Shown piece by piece: positions 1 through 12,322 of a DNA stretch of 64,000 nucleotides (within the stretch, counting starts at the first letter, position 1; each line of letters opens with the position of its first letter). This DNA is from Epiperipatus broadwayi. Taxonomy: Eukaryota > Onychophora > Udeonychophora > Euonychophora > Peripatidae. Both the position numbers and the translations under genes were made by a program. Location: contig JAQFVV010012424.1 in NCBI GenBank assembly GCA_028023455.1, positions 124,001 through 188,000 on the forward strand. The letters are read 5' to 3'. A model generated the notes under the pieces. The model saw only the letters and a list, made by a program, of their open reading frames with translations, had not been told where the DNA came from and made no database searches.

Positions 1-803
1 GATAGAGGTAGAAGGTAAAGAGCTACCACAGAGAAGCATAAGTTTAGCTAGTGGAATCTAGGTGGAAATAAAAGAAGCAGAGGATAGGACAGTACAAAGA
101 GAAGTCAGAGTGGAAGATAAAAACCCATCAGAAACGGAAATAAAAGTAGATTCTAAATTCCCTTCTGAAATTCAAGTAACCAAAGTAGAAAACAAAGAAA
201 GTGTGCAGTGCAATACAAGACCCAGAGGAGAAGAGCATCTTAGGGAAGAGGCGAACAAAGAAAGTATGAAGGGAGTCATGATGGAGCAACAACAGCTTCA
301 ATACATTCTAAACTCCATAGAGAACCCAAAGTCAAACCCTTGGGAGAAAATAAAAGGATTGGGCGGTATCACTTTAAGAGACCTCTTAGTGCATAATATA
401 AATAAGACAGAGCACACAGAATTTCCACCCTGGAGACTTCATTTTGATAACAGTGGTCCACCAGCCATTCCCGTAGTATTAAGCATAAAGAATGAAACAG
501 AGGACCTCCAGAATAAAGAGCAGGCTCGAATACGCCGTAAACGTGCAGACGCGCATAAGAAAAGAAAACAGAATTCAACTTGCCAGTTCGAAGTAGGGGA
601 CCGAGTTTGGGTAAAAGATAAGCCTTCAAATAACGGACGCTTATCCAAGAACCGAAAATTTTACCCACTCTACAAAGGGACAGACCAGATAAATGAAAGC
701 TGGAGAAAATTACTTTTAAATTACATAAAGTCTTAATACAAGGAGTTCGAAACTACGCTTATTAAACCATACCAGATTAGAAGTACTCTTAGAGCAACAT
801 AAG
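1..803 (+). pseudogene. Ty3/gypsy pol 3' end (integrase C-terminal part), decayed
   Basis: This is the tail of a retrotransposon polyprotein entering from the left edge. The open stretch 62-736 ends with a typical integrase C-terminal region: the basic run RIRRKRADAHKKRKQ, then FEVGDRVWVKDKP, then FYPLYKG, which resembles the chromodomain-less GPY/F module. A stop at 734-736 interrupts it. After a frame adjustment the likely original end is read as LIKPYQIRSTLRAT up to a stop near 803. The element is cut by the window edge and carries at least one stop, so it is a relic. Integration by this domain is known for the family; nothing here suggests present activity. Confidence 0.6.
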
Positions 804-1821
804 GAAATTATATTTAGGTTTTTTTTTAGTTTAGGGATGGTTAGAATTAGTTTTACATATTTAACCATATTTATTTATTTGTAACTCATATTTATAACCT
901 ATAGTAATATTAGCTTATTTAGGCGTTTATTCATTCATATTTAATTTATTTATTTTAATTAGAATTTATCTTATTAATCTAATCATTTAGTCATTTGTAA
1001 TATATAGTAATAAAAAGTTAAGCATTAGAATTAGGTTACCTTATTTATTCAATTTATAATCATATAGCATGATAATAATCAGAAATTGTATTATCTTAGT
1101 TAAACATATTTATATATTTAATAATTATATTATGTTACTTAATTATATTCAACTATGCTAAAGCAGGGGGGTTGGCGTATTAGCTGCTTGCATGACCAGA
1201 AAGGGAAAGGGGAGATTGAAGAAGGTAGACCAGATGAGTAAATATATATATATATATATAAAAGTTGTGTGGAATCACTAGAAAAAAAAAAGGGGGAAAG
1301 GAGAATAGAAGGGGGAGAAAGGTCTTTTTTTTACTTTTTTTTTGTATATATATATTTCAACTAAGAGTAAATCACCAACATTAAATAAGAATTTTGCTCA
1401 CTTGTAATGAGATTTCTTGTAATATATATATATATATATATTGCATGGTATGAAGTTAGGAGTAAATTTAGGGTGGATATGGAGAGATGGAAAGAACATG
1501 GGGAGAATATGGAGAAATGAGAAATCACCATCACCCCAATAGACTAACAAAAGGAATATATATATATAAAAATGAGTATGACAGATCAGCAAAAAAATCA
1601 GACTAACTATAAGCTCACCCAGCATTAAACAAAATAATAATAAAATCATTCATCATTATGAATAATCAACAACAAAAATCAACAGTCAACCTTGTGACTG
1701 GATTTGGAAGGGAGTCCATTATAAATAGGGTAATTATCTAGTCACTGCCAAACTTAGGGAAGAAATACAACACAATTATCTGGATGCATATACTTAAGTG
1801 CTAATCCATCAGAATATAAAA
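804..1821 (+). other. Gypsy 3' untranslated region, purine tract and AT-rich sequence
   Basis: AT-rich non-coding sequence follows the pol relic. A purine-rich run ending in six Gs at 1160-1171 could be the polypurine tract that precedes a 3' LTR. The following GTTGGCGTATTAGC is GC-richer, but no LTR end with TG/CA could be fixed. (TA)n runs lie near 1240, 1350, 1425 and 1555. No gene is seen. Confidence 0.3.
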
Positions 1822-1884
1822 AAAAAATCGGTACTAGTATCATCGATGGTACAGGTTGCTGGATGATGTTGTTGCTATTCAAAA

Positions 1885-1972
1885 ACATTGAAATATAATG
1901 TTACCTGGCAATGACATATTACTAAATAACATTGAAATATAATGTTACCTGGCAATGACATATTACTAAATA
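1885..1972. repeat. 44-bp tandem duplication inside Merlin
   Basis: Two nearly identical copies of a 44-base unit, starting ACATTGAAATATAATG at 1885 and 1929, sit head to tail just inside the left Merlin inverted repeat. No coding content. Confidence 0.85.
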
Positions 1973-2309
1973 ACTGATCTTTGTTAATAACTAAATAGTA
2001 AATAATGTCAGTTTTTTTTCTTACATTTTTTTTTGACCTATTATTAAAGAACATCTTTTTTATTACACTTTTTTACTTTAATAATTAAATGACATTTTTT
2101 AATAAAAAAATTTTTATTTACACAAAAAGGAACAATTGCCATGTTTTTTGCTTAATGTAATTACTTTTTGGGGGGTTTGTTCACTGTACTTCTTCTTCTA
2201 ATGCAAAATCCTTTTTTTTCTTTTTTTTTTTTTTTGGATGTTTTTAAATAAGTAAATTTTTTTTTTTAAACTTAACATAAACAAACAACTATATGAATTC
2301 ATTTGAACA

Positions 2310-3636
2310 TTTTTTTTTTATGTGATGTGATGTGATGTATTATGGCTTCTCCTTAAACGAAGTCAAGAATATCTCAGCAATTATGCCCAGATAAACCTGT
2401 TAGCCACTTTCTTTTACATTCCCCACTCTAAATTTATCCATAATCTGCTCTATCCCATTTCCACAACATAATTTTTGTCAACTCTATAACCTTTATATCT
2501 AAATCCCCCTTATCTTTTCCCAAACCCAGCATAAAAACCAATAATTCACTTTCTGTATAATCACTCTTTTCATATTTATTTTTCCACAACTTCATTATAT
2601 GTACCCTTTCTGTTTTCAAACATTTACATTCAATTAACAAATGCCTAATATTTTCAATTCCTTCCTTACATAATTTACAAAATAAATCACCCATATTTTT
2701 CCATTTACATGTATATTCTTTTGTAGCTAAAGATCCCGTTCGAGCCTTAAACAATAAACTACTTTCCTTACCATTATCATATATTAACTCACACCTAATA
2801 TTCTGTTTATTTCTATATATATTTAAACTCTTTTTACTCCCCATACTAATTCTCCATCTCTCTAACTCCCTAGTCTTTATTAATAAATTTATTCTTTTAT
2901 CCCATTCCTTACTACTATAACACTCAATAATCCTCTTAACACAATCATCCCATCTTTTGTATAAATATACTGATATAAATTCTTTATCCAAATCTTTTGC
3001 ATACCGCATTACCTTTCTCACCCATCTTGTTACCTGCCCTTTACTCATAACCCAATTAAATACTATTTTAGCTATTCTTTTATTATCCATAAACTGCAAT
3101 CTACCAAACATTTTCATTTTACTTTTTGCATCTCTCATATGAAAACTTGACCATCCCATTTCTCCTTGAATTGCCTCCCTTGCTGTCCATACTTCTGCAT
3201 CCAATGCATGTCTTCCTACTTCCCTTTGAGCTTTTTCTAAATAATCTAATATCTTTTTACTAACATATAATGCATCATTACCATATGTTAACCCTGCTAC
3301 TGCAACTCCTTTCCATATAATTCTAGCTACATCATATTTATTATATGAAAATACTGTTAATTTCTTTATCAATCCCTTTCTTTTCTTTGCTTCATTTATC
3401 AATTTTTTCTCCCATTCATCCAAATAATTTTTCTGATTACTTAAAATAATTCCCAAATAACTATATCTATTCACCACACTTAACTTAATATCTCCCAATA
3501 AAAATTCTACATCTTCTCTTTCCTCAGTATTAACCATCATTATATTTGATTTTTCTTCACTAAATTTAATCCCCATCTCTTTACCCACCCTTGCACATGT
3601 CCTCAACATAACTTCCATATCTTCTCTTTTTTCTAC
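2310..3636 (-). pseudogene. LINE copy A, 5'-truncated ORF2 C-terminal half
   Basis: An open frame of 394 codons (3618 down to 2434) encodes the part of a non-LTR retrotransposon ORF2 after the RT catalytic box. It begins within RT (LRTCARVGKEMGIKFSEEKS, the block after the missing FADD motif) and continues through the RT thumb/connection (SYLGIILS). A C-terminal zinc knuckle of the form C-x2-C-x8-H-x4-C follows (CKLC, then H and C in HLLIECKC). The 3' tail, read on the minus strand, has short ATCAC repeats near 2323-2340, a likely 3'-end signature. The same protein is encoded by copies B and C at 37-46.8 kb. Similarity to copy C stops at about 3636, so this copy is 5'-truncated. It is unusually open compared with its relatives and hence probably younger. 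It lies inside the Merlin element. Confidence 0.85.
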
Positions 3637-3837
3637 TTGGCGGCTTTTTTTCTTAATCTAATTTTTCCTGACAAAAAAAAACAACATTGAATAAAAAAAT
3701 CACTTTCAAAGGAATAAGTTGATATACAAATAGAACAACCAAAAAACAATGTCTTGAATGTTCTTTTCTGTATATACAAGTTGTAACTGTAATAAAACAA
3801 CTTTTTGAATAACAAAACCAAAACCAATGACATTAGC

Positions 3838-4150
3838 AAGAATCTTGGTCTAATGTAAACTCATCTCTTTCAAAATTGAGATGAAGAGATCTTTGTCCGT
3901 GATGTAGATGCTGCCACATAAATTCGGCCAGATAGTCATCGACTAATGACCTGACAGTGCCTCTATGTCTCTTATTCTGCCATTTCAACACCCCTCCCCC
4001 AGCCTCTCGATGTTTTGTGTGTGGGCACCTGCGGAGGGGTCAACAAAATTATACTGGTGGTTTATTTTGAGGCGATGAAGCCTCGAGGTCAGCCATCTTG
4101 TAATCCTTCCAGTAATCGGAATAAATAGTCGAGCCTGGTTTACCACGCTT
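3838..4150 (-). pseudogene. Merlin transposase fragment (ISXO2/IS1595-like DDE domain)
   Basis: On the minus strand the sequence reads, across frame breaks, GSTIYSDYWKDYK, then LKINHQYNFVDPSAGAHTQN, then IERL, then WQNKRHRGTVRSLVDDYLAE with FMW following, and ends near HLNFERDEF. The SDYW, NFVDP, GAHTQNIE and WR/QNKRHRGT blocks are the signature of the ISXO2-like transposase domain used by IS1595 elements and eukaryotic Merlin. At least two frameshifts or stops separate the blocks. The N-terminal part upstream (above 4150) was not recognised. The fragment sits inside matching inverted repeats, which confirms its assignment. Confidence 0.8.
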
Positions 4151-5261
4151 GTTTAGTTTTCAAACAAAATCATTACCTCAGTAATTGATAAAAATAGCAT
4201 CAGTCTACCAACTTTTTCTTTGTTATAATTCAAATTTAATATCTTTTTAAGTTTATTCTTGTTTTTACAAATTTTAAAACACAGGTGTGGTCAGATAATT
4301 TCCAAGAAATAAACCACTCCACAAAACAGATTTTAACTTGGTAAACATTCTAACATATATGTCAGTCTGACATCTAGAAATTATAACTTTTATGCCAGGA
4401 AAGCTACTTAGTATAAGAGATTTATCATAGCCGAGAAATAAATAATAATTTAAAAGAAATGACAAGGTTTAAAAACTATAACCTTGCTGCTCCCTTCGCA
4501 TATATGTATGTGTGAAAACTCACATACCACGTAATATTTAACTCTTAACATTTAAATTTATTACTTTAAAATCTATAATTATTTATGTGTGTTTTATTTA
4601 TATAGATCAGTTAACATTATTTGAAGTACACATTTATAAAATATGTGCACATACATTCCTATACCTTTTATTAAGTTATTTTTAGTTAATCTTTGAAATA
4701 CATTTTTATAAAATATATGCACATACACACATATACGTATTATCATACTTTTTATTAACTTACTTTTGATTAATACACACTATCTTGGAAAATTCAAACA
4801 ATATCATTAGTAAGATGGTTTGTTCATTATACTTCTCTCGCAAAGTCATGTTTTCTAAAATAGATATTTTGTTAGTCTTTCATCATCTCGCGAATATCGT
4901 GACTAAGCAATATTTTGTGCTTATAACAAAACTTTCCCTAATTTTATACCCTTCCAAACTCAGTTCAGAACCATGGCTAATACATCATTAAAATGTAAAA
5001 TAATAATTTTTCAATAACATTTCAAATATTACGTTGACTTAAAATCTACACACCCTCAAATTACATGATAGTGCAGGCTCAATACCGATGATTTGTAGAG
5101 TAAGAACAGGTCGCATTAGCCAAGTGTGAATTGCGAGAAATTAGCATAACATACTACAGGTCATTGCGCCCTGCCTCAGAAACAGAATACTTAACTGTTT
5201 TTGAGTAGCAACAGTGCCATCCAGCAACCTGTACTGTTGATGATACTAGTACCAAAAAATC

Positions 5262-7690
5262 AAATAATGATGAGATACTGAAATATGGCAATCATCATCA
5301 ATGCCCTGGCCATATAGTAGCATTAATGCCCTGGCATCTAAACTTAATTTCTCATAAAAATAAATAAAAATGTAGTGCATGGACTTTAAAGGCAATACCT
5401 TTGCGCCATCCAATATTATCACCTTGATATCCAAAACACCAACATAACCTCAACATCTATATAACTAACCATTATGCACTATTCTAGCTCAGGGAACTGT
5501 TACTGTGAGAAAGAGATAAATATATATAACATTTTAAATCTATTTTAGTATGAAATAAATTCACTGGAATAATTTAAAAGAATAATAAATAAATTTATTA
5601 ATTAGAAACAAGAACAGTAAAATCAAATTGAAAGTCTATTAAGCACACTATAAATATAAATACATCATCCTGATTTTGATTAAAAACAATAAAAAAATGT
5701 TATAAGATTGTAATTTATAGATATATCAATATGTTTACATGACACACACACCTATATAAGTGCACAGATATGCTTGTGTAATAATACAAAATTAACATAT
5801 TTGAATTATCAACAGACTAATAAAAAAAATCAATTCATTTTAAAAAGATTATATGATTGGTTTTAATATAGATGAGTACCCATTAAAATGTCTGCACACA
5901 CTGGGGTTTATATCCTAGGATATTTCATTTGTCAACAAAATACACTTATTAAAATTCATATTATTATATTTTTACAAAACAATTAATTCAATAATGAAAA
6001 TATACATAAAATGCACACATATGTGCATATATAAAAAAAAAATAATACGAATTTTAAATAAATCAAAGTTATTAGTACATTATTTTTGATTATAATTAAC
6101 AGTTTTAAAAGAAGGCATTATCTTAGGTTCAGTTGAAAGTTTCTTTTAAAACTCAAGCTTTTGTTTCTTCATTTCCAATATTAAAGAAAGATTTTTGAAG
6201 TTTCCTTTTCTGATTCAAAAATAAAATAAAAGCTAGACTAAATCCTCTGAGACAAATGAATCATTTACACTTATTTTCTTTTTTTTTTTAGATGTATAAT
6301 TTAGTCAAAACTTATTTACTTTTAAAACTTATTAAATATTTAACTGCAAAATTTTTGAAATAATGTCATGTTCAATAGATATATTCTACTCATCAGCTAA
6401 TATCTGTTTTTGAAATAGATCTCCTATATGCATCCTCTATTCCTACACATCCACAGTGACTTCATTTGCGTTTCCTTGCCTATAGATGAATCAGCACATG
6501 TGTAAAATCATAGCACAGTAATCTTTCAATTTTCTGGTTATTAATGGAATCTCTCAGTAAGCATGGCCAAATATAATCATTTCCGTGATAAAGTAGTATA
6601 CTGACGTATTGACATTTTCAGGAAAGGTATATATCAAGTAAATGATGGCAGTCAGTCAGTTTTGTCAACTATCTAGTTTGATGGACTTCAGACAGGCAAG
6701 AAGTGTAATATACAAATATGGGATATGAAACAGAGAAAGGTTAGCCCTTACTTTCAAGTGAATTCAAACGTGACCATCATCATGACACTAGCAGCAGTTG
6801 ACTTGCACGCTATCCATTTCCTCTTTATAACTTAATAATCTTTTTTTTTTTTTGAAATCCACTTTTTATAATCTATGAAGGAATTCGAAAACACAATAAC
6901 TAAGTAAGGTTTTTCTTTATCTTGATCAAAAAAAACAAGTTAATGACTATTCAATTCACATTAATTGAAACTGAATTTTATATAAAAAAATTTTTTTAAT
7001 ACTTCAATAAAATCAGATTGTAGAAATTTACAATTATAATACTCTTTTATTTATCAGAAGTATTTTTAATTGCAAAAAAAAATTCTTAAAAAATAGATAG
7101 GGGAATTTTATAATTACCATCTATTATAACATGAAAACAAGTTTGTTTTAGTTTTTTTTTTTTTTTAATTATCAAAATCAGAATTAAGTAAATCAATAAA
7201 GACCTTTTTTTATAAATTTGATTTAAACTATAATAACTTATAATAATTTTAAATATGTTATTCTAGTGCATATATTTCAAATAAACATCTACAAAAAATT
7301 TGGTTTGTGTTCATTTCTACTTTTTCTTTAAACATTATACATTTATGTGAACATACATACACTACTATGCTGTTGTATGCCATAAGACACAACCATCTCA
7401 ACACATATCATAACTAGATTTGAAAAAAAATATCATATTTTGCAGCCAAGATTTAGAAAATTGATTTTCCAAAAAAGTATACATAATTCACAATTTTTTT
7501 TAAAAGAAAAATTTATAATCCCTCATTTTGAAAACAAACATATAAAATTTCTACCTGGAATCTTGATAGGATCTATTCTATTTTTATATCATCTGTTTTT
7601 ATTTAACTTGCTTAGTATTTTTATCTGTCTGATGAAATCATATAACTCAATTTTCACCTACTGCCCAATTTCCGATCTAGTTAAAGGTAT
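5262..7690. other. AT-rich non-coding sequence
   Basis: AT-rich sequence with scattered homopolymers. No exon, element end or conserved motif was recognised. The short open frames here show no protein-like composition. Confidence 0.4.
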
Positions 7691-7984
7691 TTGAGTATTA
7701 ACTAAGCTATGACGTACTACACAACCCACCAGTAGATATAAACGACGAAGAACCAAAACAATGTCATGGCAACTGAAACATTGGCATGACTAATCGATAG
7801 AAGTGGTCAAGTTGTTTCCGTGGTCACCTTCGAGATTTTAAAATACTTGGGTGAATTCTGGGTAAATATCTGTCTTTTACCTGCTTACATTGACCAAGTG
7901 AGACGCTTTTTTTTTTACAGTGTCTAATCCGCCATTGTAAGAATTGAATATTTTTTGATTGCTTATTTCATATTTTGATCGTTG

Positions 7985-8100
7985 AACTATTGCTGATTTT
8001 ATTTACTAATTTTATCAAATTTTATTACTAATTTATCAAATTGTATTCCTAATTTATCAAATTTTATTATTAATTTATCTAATTGTATTACTAATTACCA
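7985..8100. repeat. About 21-bp minisatellite
   Basis: Five or so imperfect units resembling TTTATTACTAATTTATCAAA stand in tandem inside the 7691-9580 element. Confidence 0.7.
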
Positions 8101-8239
8101 TTTACGACTAATTAACCAAAATGTCTGGGCAAAAACCAAGAAAAGGGACTTACGGTTTCTCCGAAGTAGAAGAAGCGATTTAATTTCAGTATCGCACTAT
8201 CTCATAAAGTCAGTTATTTGTAGTTCATAATTGAGAACA

Positions 8240-9335
8240 ATTTGCTTTTTTTTTTTTTTTTTAAATGTAAATAATTAATTAAATACCATTAAAAATTATA
8301 AAGATTATTTATAATACTTATTTTTGATAATATTTTATTGTAATAAAATATTACTTATTAGTCCATTTATTATCGGAGTAAATTATTACTGCTGTTCTGA
8401 AAATAAATGTGTCTCGTTTTTGGACTAAAAATTGGCGGGGCCCGCTTGCTTTAGTGTGGGGGGGGAAATATATATATATAATGATTAGTTCATTTCTTTG
8501 TTTCAGGGTGAAATGATTAGTTAAATATCATTCTAAAAATTATAATGATTATTTATAATATTCATTTTTGCTAAACTTTTTATCGTAGTTTATTAATAGT
8601 TATTACTTCGCAATGGCCAACATGGCGACGTCTTCTACTTTGGTATTAACTAATCTTGCGATTATAATATTTATTTTTGATAATATGTTACTGTAATAAA
8701 ATTATTATTACTTATTATTGCATTTCTTATCAGAGTAAATTATTACTGCTGTTCTTGAACAATAAATGCGTCTCATTTTTGGACTGAAAATTAGAAAAGA
8801 TCATTTCTTTGTTTCGGGGTTAGTTAAATATTCCACACAAAAAATTGTAATGATTATTTGTAATATATTCATTTTTGATAATTTTCTATCGTTTTCAGGG
8901 TCAAATGATTAGTTTCTAAATAGCGTTAAAAAATTGTTATGATTATTTATAATATTCATTTTTGATAAAATTTATTGTAATAAATTATCAGTTATTATTT
9001 TGCAACGGCTTCTAGTCTGAAAAAAATATATATATGATTAGTTCATTTCTTTGTTTCGGGGGGAGGGGGGTGAATGATTACTTAAATATCCCTAAAAAAT
9101 TATAGATGATTATTTATAATATTCCATTTTTGGTAACTTTTTATCGTTTTCATGGTCAAATGATTATTTAAATATCATTAAAAATTGTAGATGATTATTT
9201 ATAATATTCCATTTTTGATAACTTTTTATCATTTTCATGGTCAAATGATTATTTAAATATCGTTAAAAATTGTAATGATTATTTATAATATTTCATTTTT
9301 GATAATTTTTTATCGTAGTAAATTATTAGTTTATT
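8240..9335. repeat. Diverged internal tandem units of the 7691-9580 element
   Basis: A unit built of TCAAATGATTA, TTAAATATC, TTAAAAATTGTA, ATGATTATTTATAATATT and CATTTTTGATAACTTTTTAT recurs at least seven times (about 8255, 8510, 8815, 8895, 9065, 9155 and 9240). The last copies have a period of about 90 bp. Between them are copies of AATTATTACTGCTGTTCT and of CAACATGGCG. Internal repeats of this kind are common in non-autonomous elements. Confidence 0.65.
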
Positions 9336-9584
9336 ATTTCGCAATGACCAACATGGCGGATGTTGGACGTCTCCTTCCCTATTAACGATGCTATGATGTA
9401 CTACCCCGAAGGCATATTATTCTAATCTTGCGATCTTCAAAGTGACTTCTCCACGTGATCTGGGGGCAAACTTTATCGATTAAGTTTGTTCACAAATCAC
9501 CAAGAGATGTTATCTTAAAGATCGTAAGATTAGAATAGTATGCCTTTGGTGTAGTACGTCATAGCTTAGTTAATACTCAAGTAT

Positions 9585-11154
9585 TTCATACATATATATT
9601 TCCAATGATGATATATATTTTTTAACTTTGTAAACAATTTTAGCCCAAAAAAAAAGTGAGAAAAATTTAAATTTTTAATTTTGTATAGGATTCAGTATTC
9701 TTAATGGTACTGTCATCTAAGGATATTAAATTGTAACTAAACTTTCTTCATTCCTAATTTCCGGACTACATAAATCTAAAAAGTAAAAAAAAAAATGTTT
9801 TTTTTTTCATTTTAAAAAAATGCTGTCATTCACATTAAAGACATTCAAAAGTCAAATATAAATTTTCTTCAGCTTTTACAATATTCTTGTTATTATGCAA
9901 CTAAAATAAAAGTATGCCACATTTATATTCAAAAACAGTGTAGGAATATTTCTAAATATGAACACTGCAATGCTTTTATTTTGTTTGCAAAGTATCAAGA
10001 ATGCTATGAAAGCTGAAAAAAAATTATCTTTTACTTTTAGTCGGTTTCTCTTTGATGCATTTATGTGAATAAAAGTTTTTTTAATACATTTTTAATTTTG
10101 TTATGGAAGTCTGCACTTTTCTAAAGTTGTAAATATTCTGTCGTTCATAATCTATGTTATAAAAATATACTTCATAGAATTTTAATTCATTATTATACAT
10201 ATAATGAAAGAAAGAGAAATAGCTATTATTAGTTCCATTATGGCTTAAGTCTTGGATAAAGTAATTTATATTTACTGTTTAATTGAACTTTGTTAAGAGG
10301 GGATAAAATATTTAATTCTTTTTTTTTTAATCCATTTAAATGATTCTAATATGTCTTTGAATAATATATATATATATATATTTGAGTAACCAAAATTCGA
10401 AGCAAAATTGTTGAAGAATTTTTAAAAAAAACACCTACTAAAATAAGACAAAATTAATAAATTTCTAAAAAATTTAAAAAATCCTGGATTCATAGAAAAT
10501 AAAATCCAGTTTCATTACTTTTGCTTTAAAATAAGTCATATGTGGAAAAAAAACAATTTAAATACCAAGTAGAAATATATCTTTGATAGATCATATAAAA
10601 TTTTCTATGCATTCTTCAACTGCTTAATGATTAATTTAATAAATGAATGAGAACCAAATTATATGAATGAAAAGCCTCAGCTAATATCTATTTTTATTTA
10701 CAATTCATTATAAACTTATTCACAAACTTATTTTAAGTGAATATGTTACTAAAATTCATACGTCAAGATTCCTAAACAATAATTTTTAACAGACTTGCAA
10801 ACAATACACAATTTCATGTATTAATACCAACTTACTGATTATAAAAGTTTCATACTTTTGAAATAATTTATTTAACATTTATAAATATAGTGTAGATAAA
10901 AGTGATTATCTTTGTCTGACCAAAAAATAGATATTGGTTGCAAATTAGTTAAAACTGATCCTATAGGAATCTGATTTATGAATTATGATAATATATTTGG
11001 ATCTAGTTGGTTTGTAAATAAGTTTATACTCCCAATGTTACATATTTAATAGTTGTGATTTACTTATGAGTTTATCAAAATCATAATTACTTATTAAAAA
11101 ACCTATGTAATTTATTTAACCTCCAATGGCTATATGACGGGTTTTATAATGTAA
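9585..11154. other. AT-rich non-coding sequence
   Basis: Nothing gene-like was recognised. A (TA)n tract lies near 10365. Confidence 0.4.
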
Positions 11155-11484
11155 ATGCCACAAGCGATATTTGGAGAGTATGAGAGAGTCGCTAGTCACA
11201 CTTTCCAGCCAAAGTCAGCTGAGATAATTTGCAATGAGTGTAACGACGCGAAGCACAAAGTGAAGGAGGCGTTTTTCATTGCAGAAGATCCTAAAGCGAT
11301 CAATAGAAGAGATGTCTGCTTCATAATCTTAAAAAGTGGGCCATTTAAGTATTATTACATAAATTTGCATCCATTACTGAGATATCTACTAACTACTAGC
11401 AAAAAAAGCTATGAATATGGGAATATACAATTCCCAAATCGCTTAGCTTATTTATTGTTATACAGCTTCATTAATTGTGTATAA
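11155..11484 (+). pseudogene. Penelope-like element fragment (possible GIY-YIG endonuclease end)
   Basis: An open frame whose N-terminal half reads EIICNECNDAKHKVKEAFF followed by IAEDPKAINRRD. The pattern 'K-(V/I)-(K/R)-E-A-x-(F/Y)-I...INRD' resembles the end of the GIY-YIG endonuclease domain of Penelope-like retroelements. The second half (KSGPFKYYYINLHPLL onward) looks like translated 3' sequence. The DNA after it (ATACAGCTTCATTAATTGTG, then AAACGCAAGC) resembles the right arm of the repeat at 56557-56725, whose loop encodes the similar peptide KVKEAFFTSKDKD. The two are therefore copies of one family. No RT domain is present here. Assignment to Penelope-like elements is inferred from short motifs. 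Confidence 0.4.
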
Positions 11485-12192
11485 AACGCAAGCATAGAAT
11501 TACTCCTATCTGTTTTATATAGTTATTATTCCAAATATAATTTTCTTATTATATGCATCATGTACAATAAGTACTATAATATTTGTATAAAAAAAATATA
11601 ATCTTAAAATTGCAAATAAAAACATGGAGAAATATTTTTTTTTATTTAGAATAACTTTTAACTGAAATTTCTTAATTGCTTTTTTACTATCAGTTATTGT
11701 AATGAAATAAATTTGCTTTTTATCATTGTAAGCACTAATTAAATAAGTATTATAATACTTGTATAAAAAAGTAGAAACAAAAACTACTATAGATTGTAAA
11801 ATATAAGGAAAAATTACTTATCTTCGACCATAAGTGGTACAAAACACTGCTAAACTCCAAAAAAAGTAGAATAAAACTTAAACTATATGAAAAAAAATTC
11901 AAACTAGTTTGATTATTGCAAAATACAGATATACTTGAAATGATAATGAGACAGATTTTATAAAATGTATGAAAATTTTTTGCAGAACCATATATCAGTT
12001 GTAGCAGTAGGGTTAATATAATAATGAAGAAAAAAAAAGTTCAATGAAAAGTAATTAAACACAGAATGTTGAACAAATTAAGTTACTTCAGATTGCATAA
12101 TTTTAAAAATAACTACAATATATTTATGAATTAACTTAGGCATATTTAAAATAAAAAAATTTACTACAAAAAAAAAAAAAAAAGCAACTTAC

Positions 12193-12322
12193 CGTAACCA
12201 GCGAAAACTCTTTTTATAATGTTTGCAAGTTCCATTATTAGGAAGAGGTTTACCTTCTTGTACTAATGGGTTTTTTTCAGCTTTCACTAATTTCTTAACT
12301 TGGATTACATGACCTTTAGCAT
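12193..12322 (-). CDS. Exon 7: start of CHY-type zinc finger
   Basis: One hundred thirty bases; acceptor ACAG, donor GTAAGT. It encodes AKGHVIQVKKLVKAEKNPL, a short linker, and GTCKHYKKSFRWLR, which is the conserved N-terminal block of CHY zinc fingers (Cys and His ligands in CKH). It ends in CG, two bases of an Arg codon. The next exon, which should carry a CCG...C..C type continuation, was searched for by eye in 1-12192 and not found. Confidence 0.85.

Larger units (their letters stand above)
1830..5253 (-). mobile_element. Merlin (IS1016/ISXO2-like) DNA transposon with nested LINE
   Basis: The ends are inverted repeats: 1830 onward begins GGTACTAGTATCATC and 5253 backward reads the same, with similarity continuing about 60 bp (ACAGGTTGCTGGATG and CTCAAAAAC blocks). 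The element is flanked by an 8-bp duplication AAAAAATC at 1822-1829 and 5254-5261. It encloses an ISXO2/IS1595-type transposase fragment on the minus strand. Merlin elements are known for 8-9 bp target duplications and an IS1016-like transposase, so ends, duplication and protein agree. A 5'-truncated LINE (about 2310-3636) is inserted in it, and a 44-bp tandem duplication lies near the left end. The transposase is broken, so the copy is dead. Confidence 0.8.
7691..9580. mobile_element. Non-coding DNA transposon with perfect 32-bp inverted ends
   Basis: Bases 7691-7722 (TTGAGTATTAACTAAGC...) are repeated perfectly in inverted orientation at 9549-9580 (32 of 32). The flanks on both sides carry GTAT (7687-7690 and 9581-9584), a possible 4-bp target duplication. 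A subterminal inverted copy of the right end (about 9381-9450 against 9500-9575) is also visible. No transposase is encoded; the interior consists of diverged tandem units. The superfamily is uncertain: the TIR does not match hAT, Merlin or Tc1 ends seen elsewhere in the window. Perfect ends suggest relatively recent movement. Confidence 0.75.

Noticed and set aside
2957-3142. 61-codon open frame, plus strand
   Set aside because: Antisense shadow of the LINE ORF2 on the minus strand.
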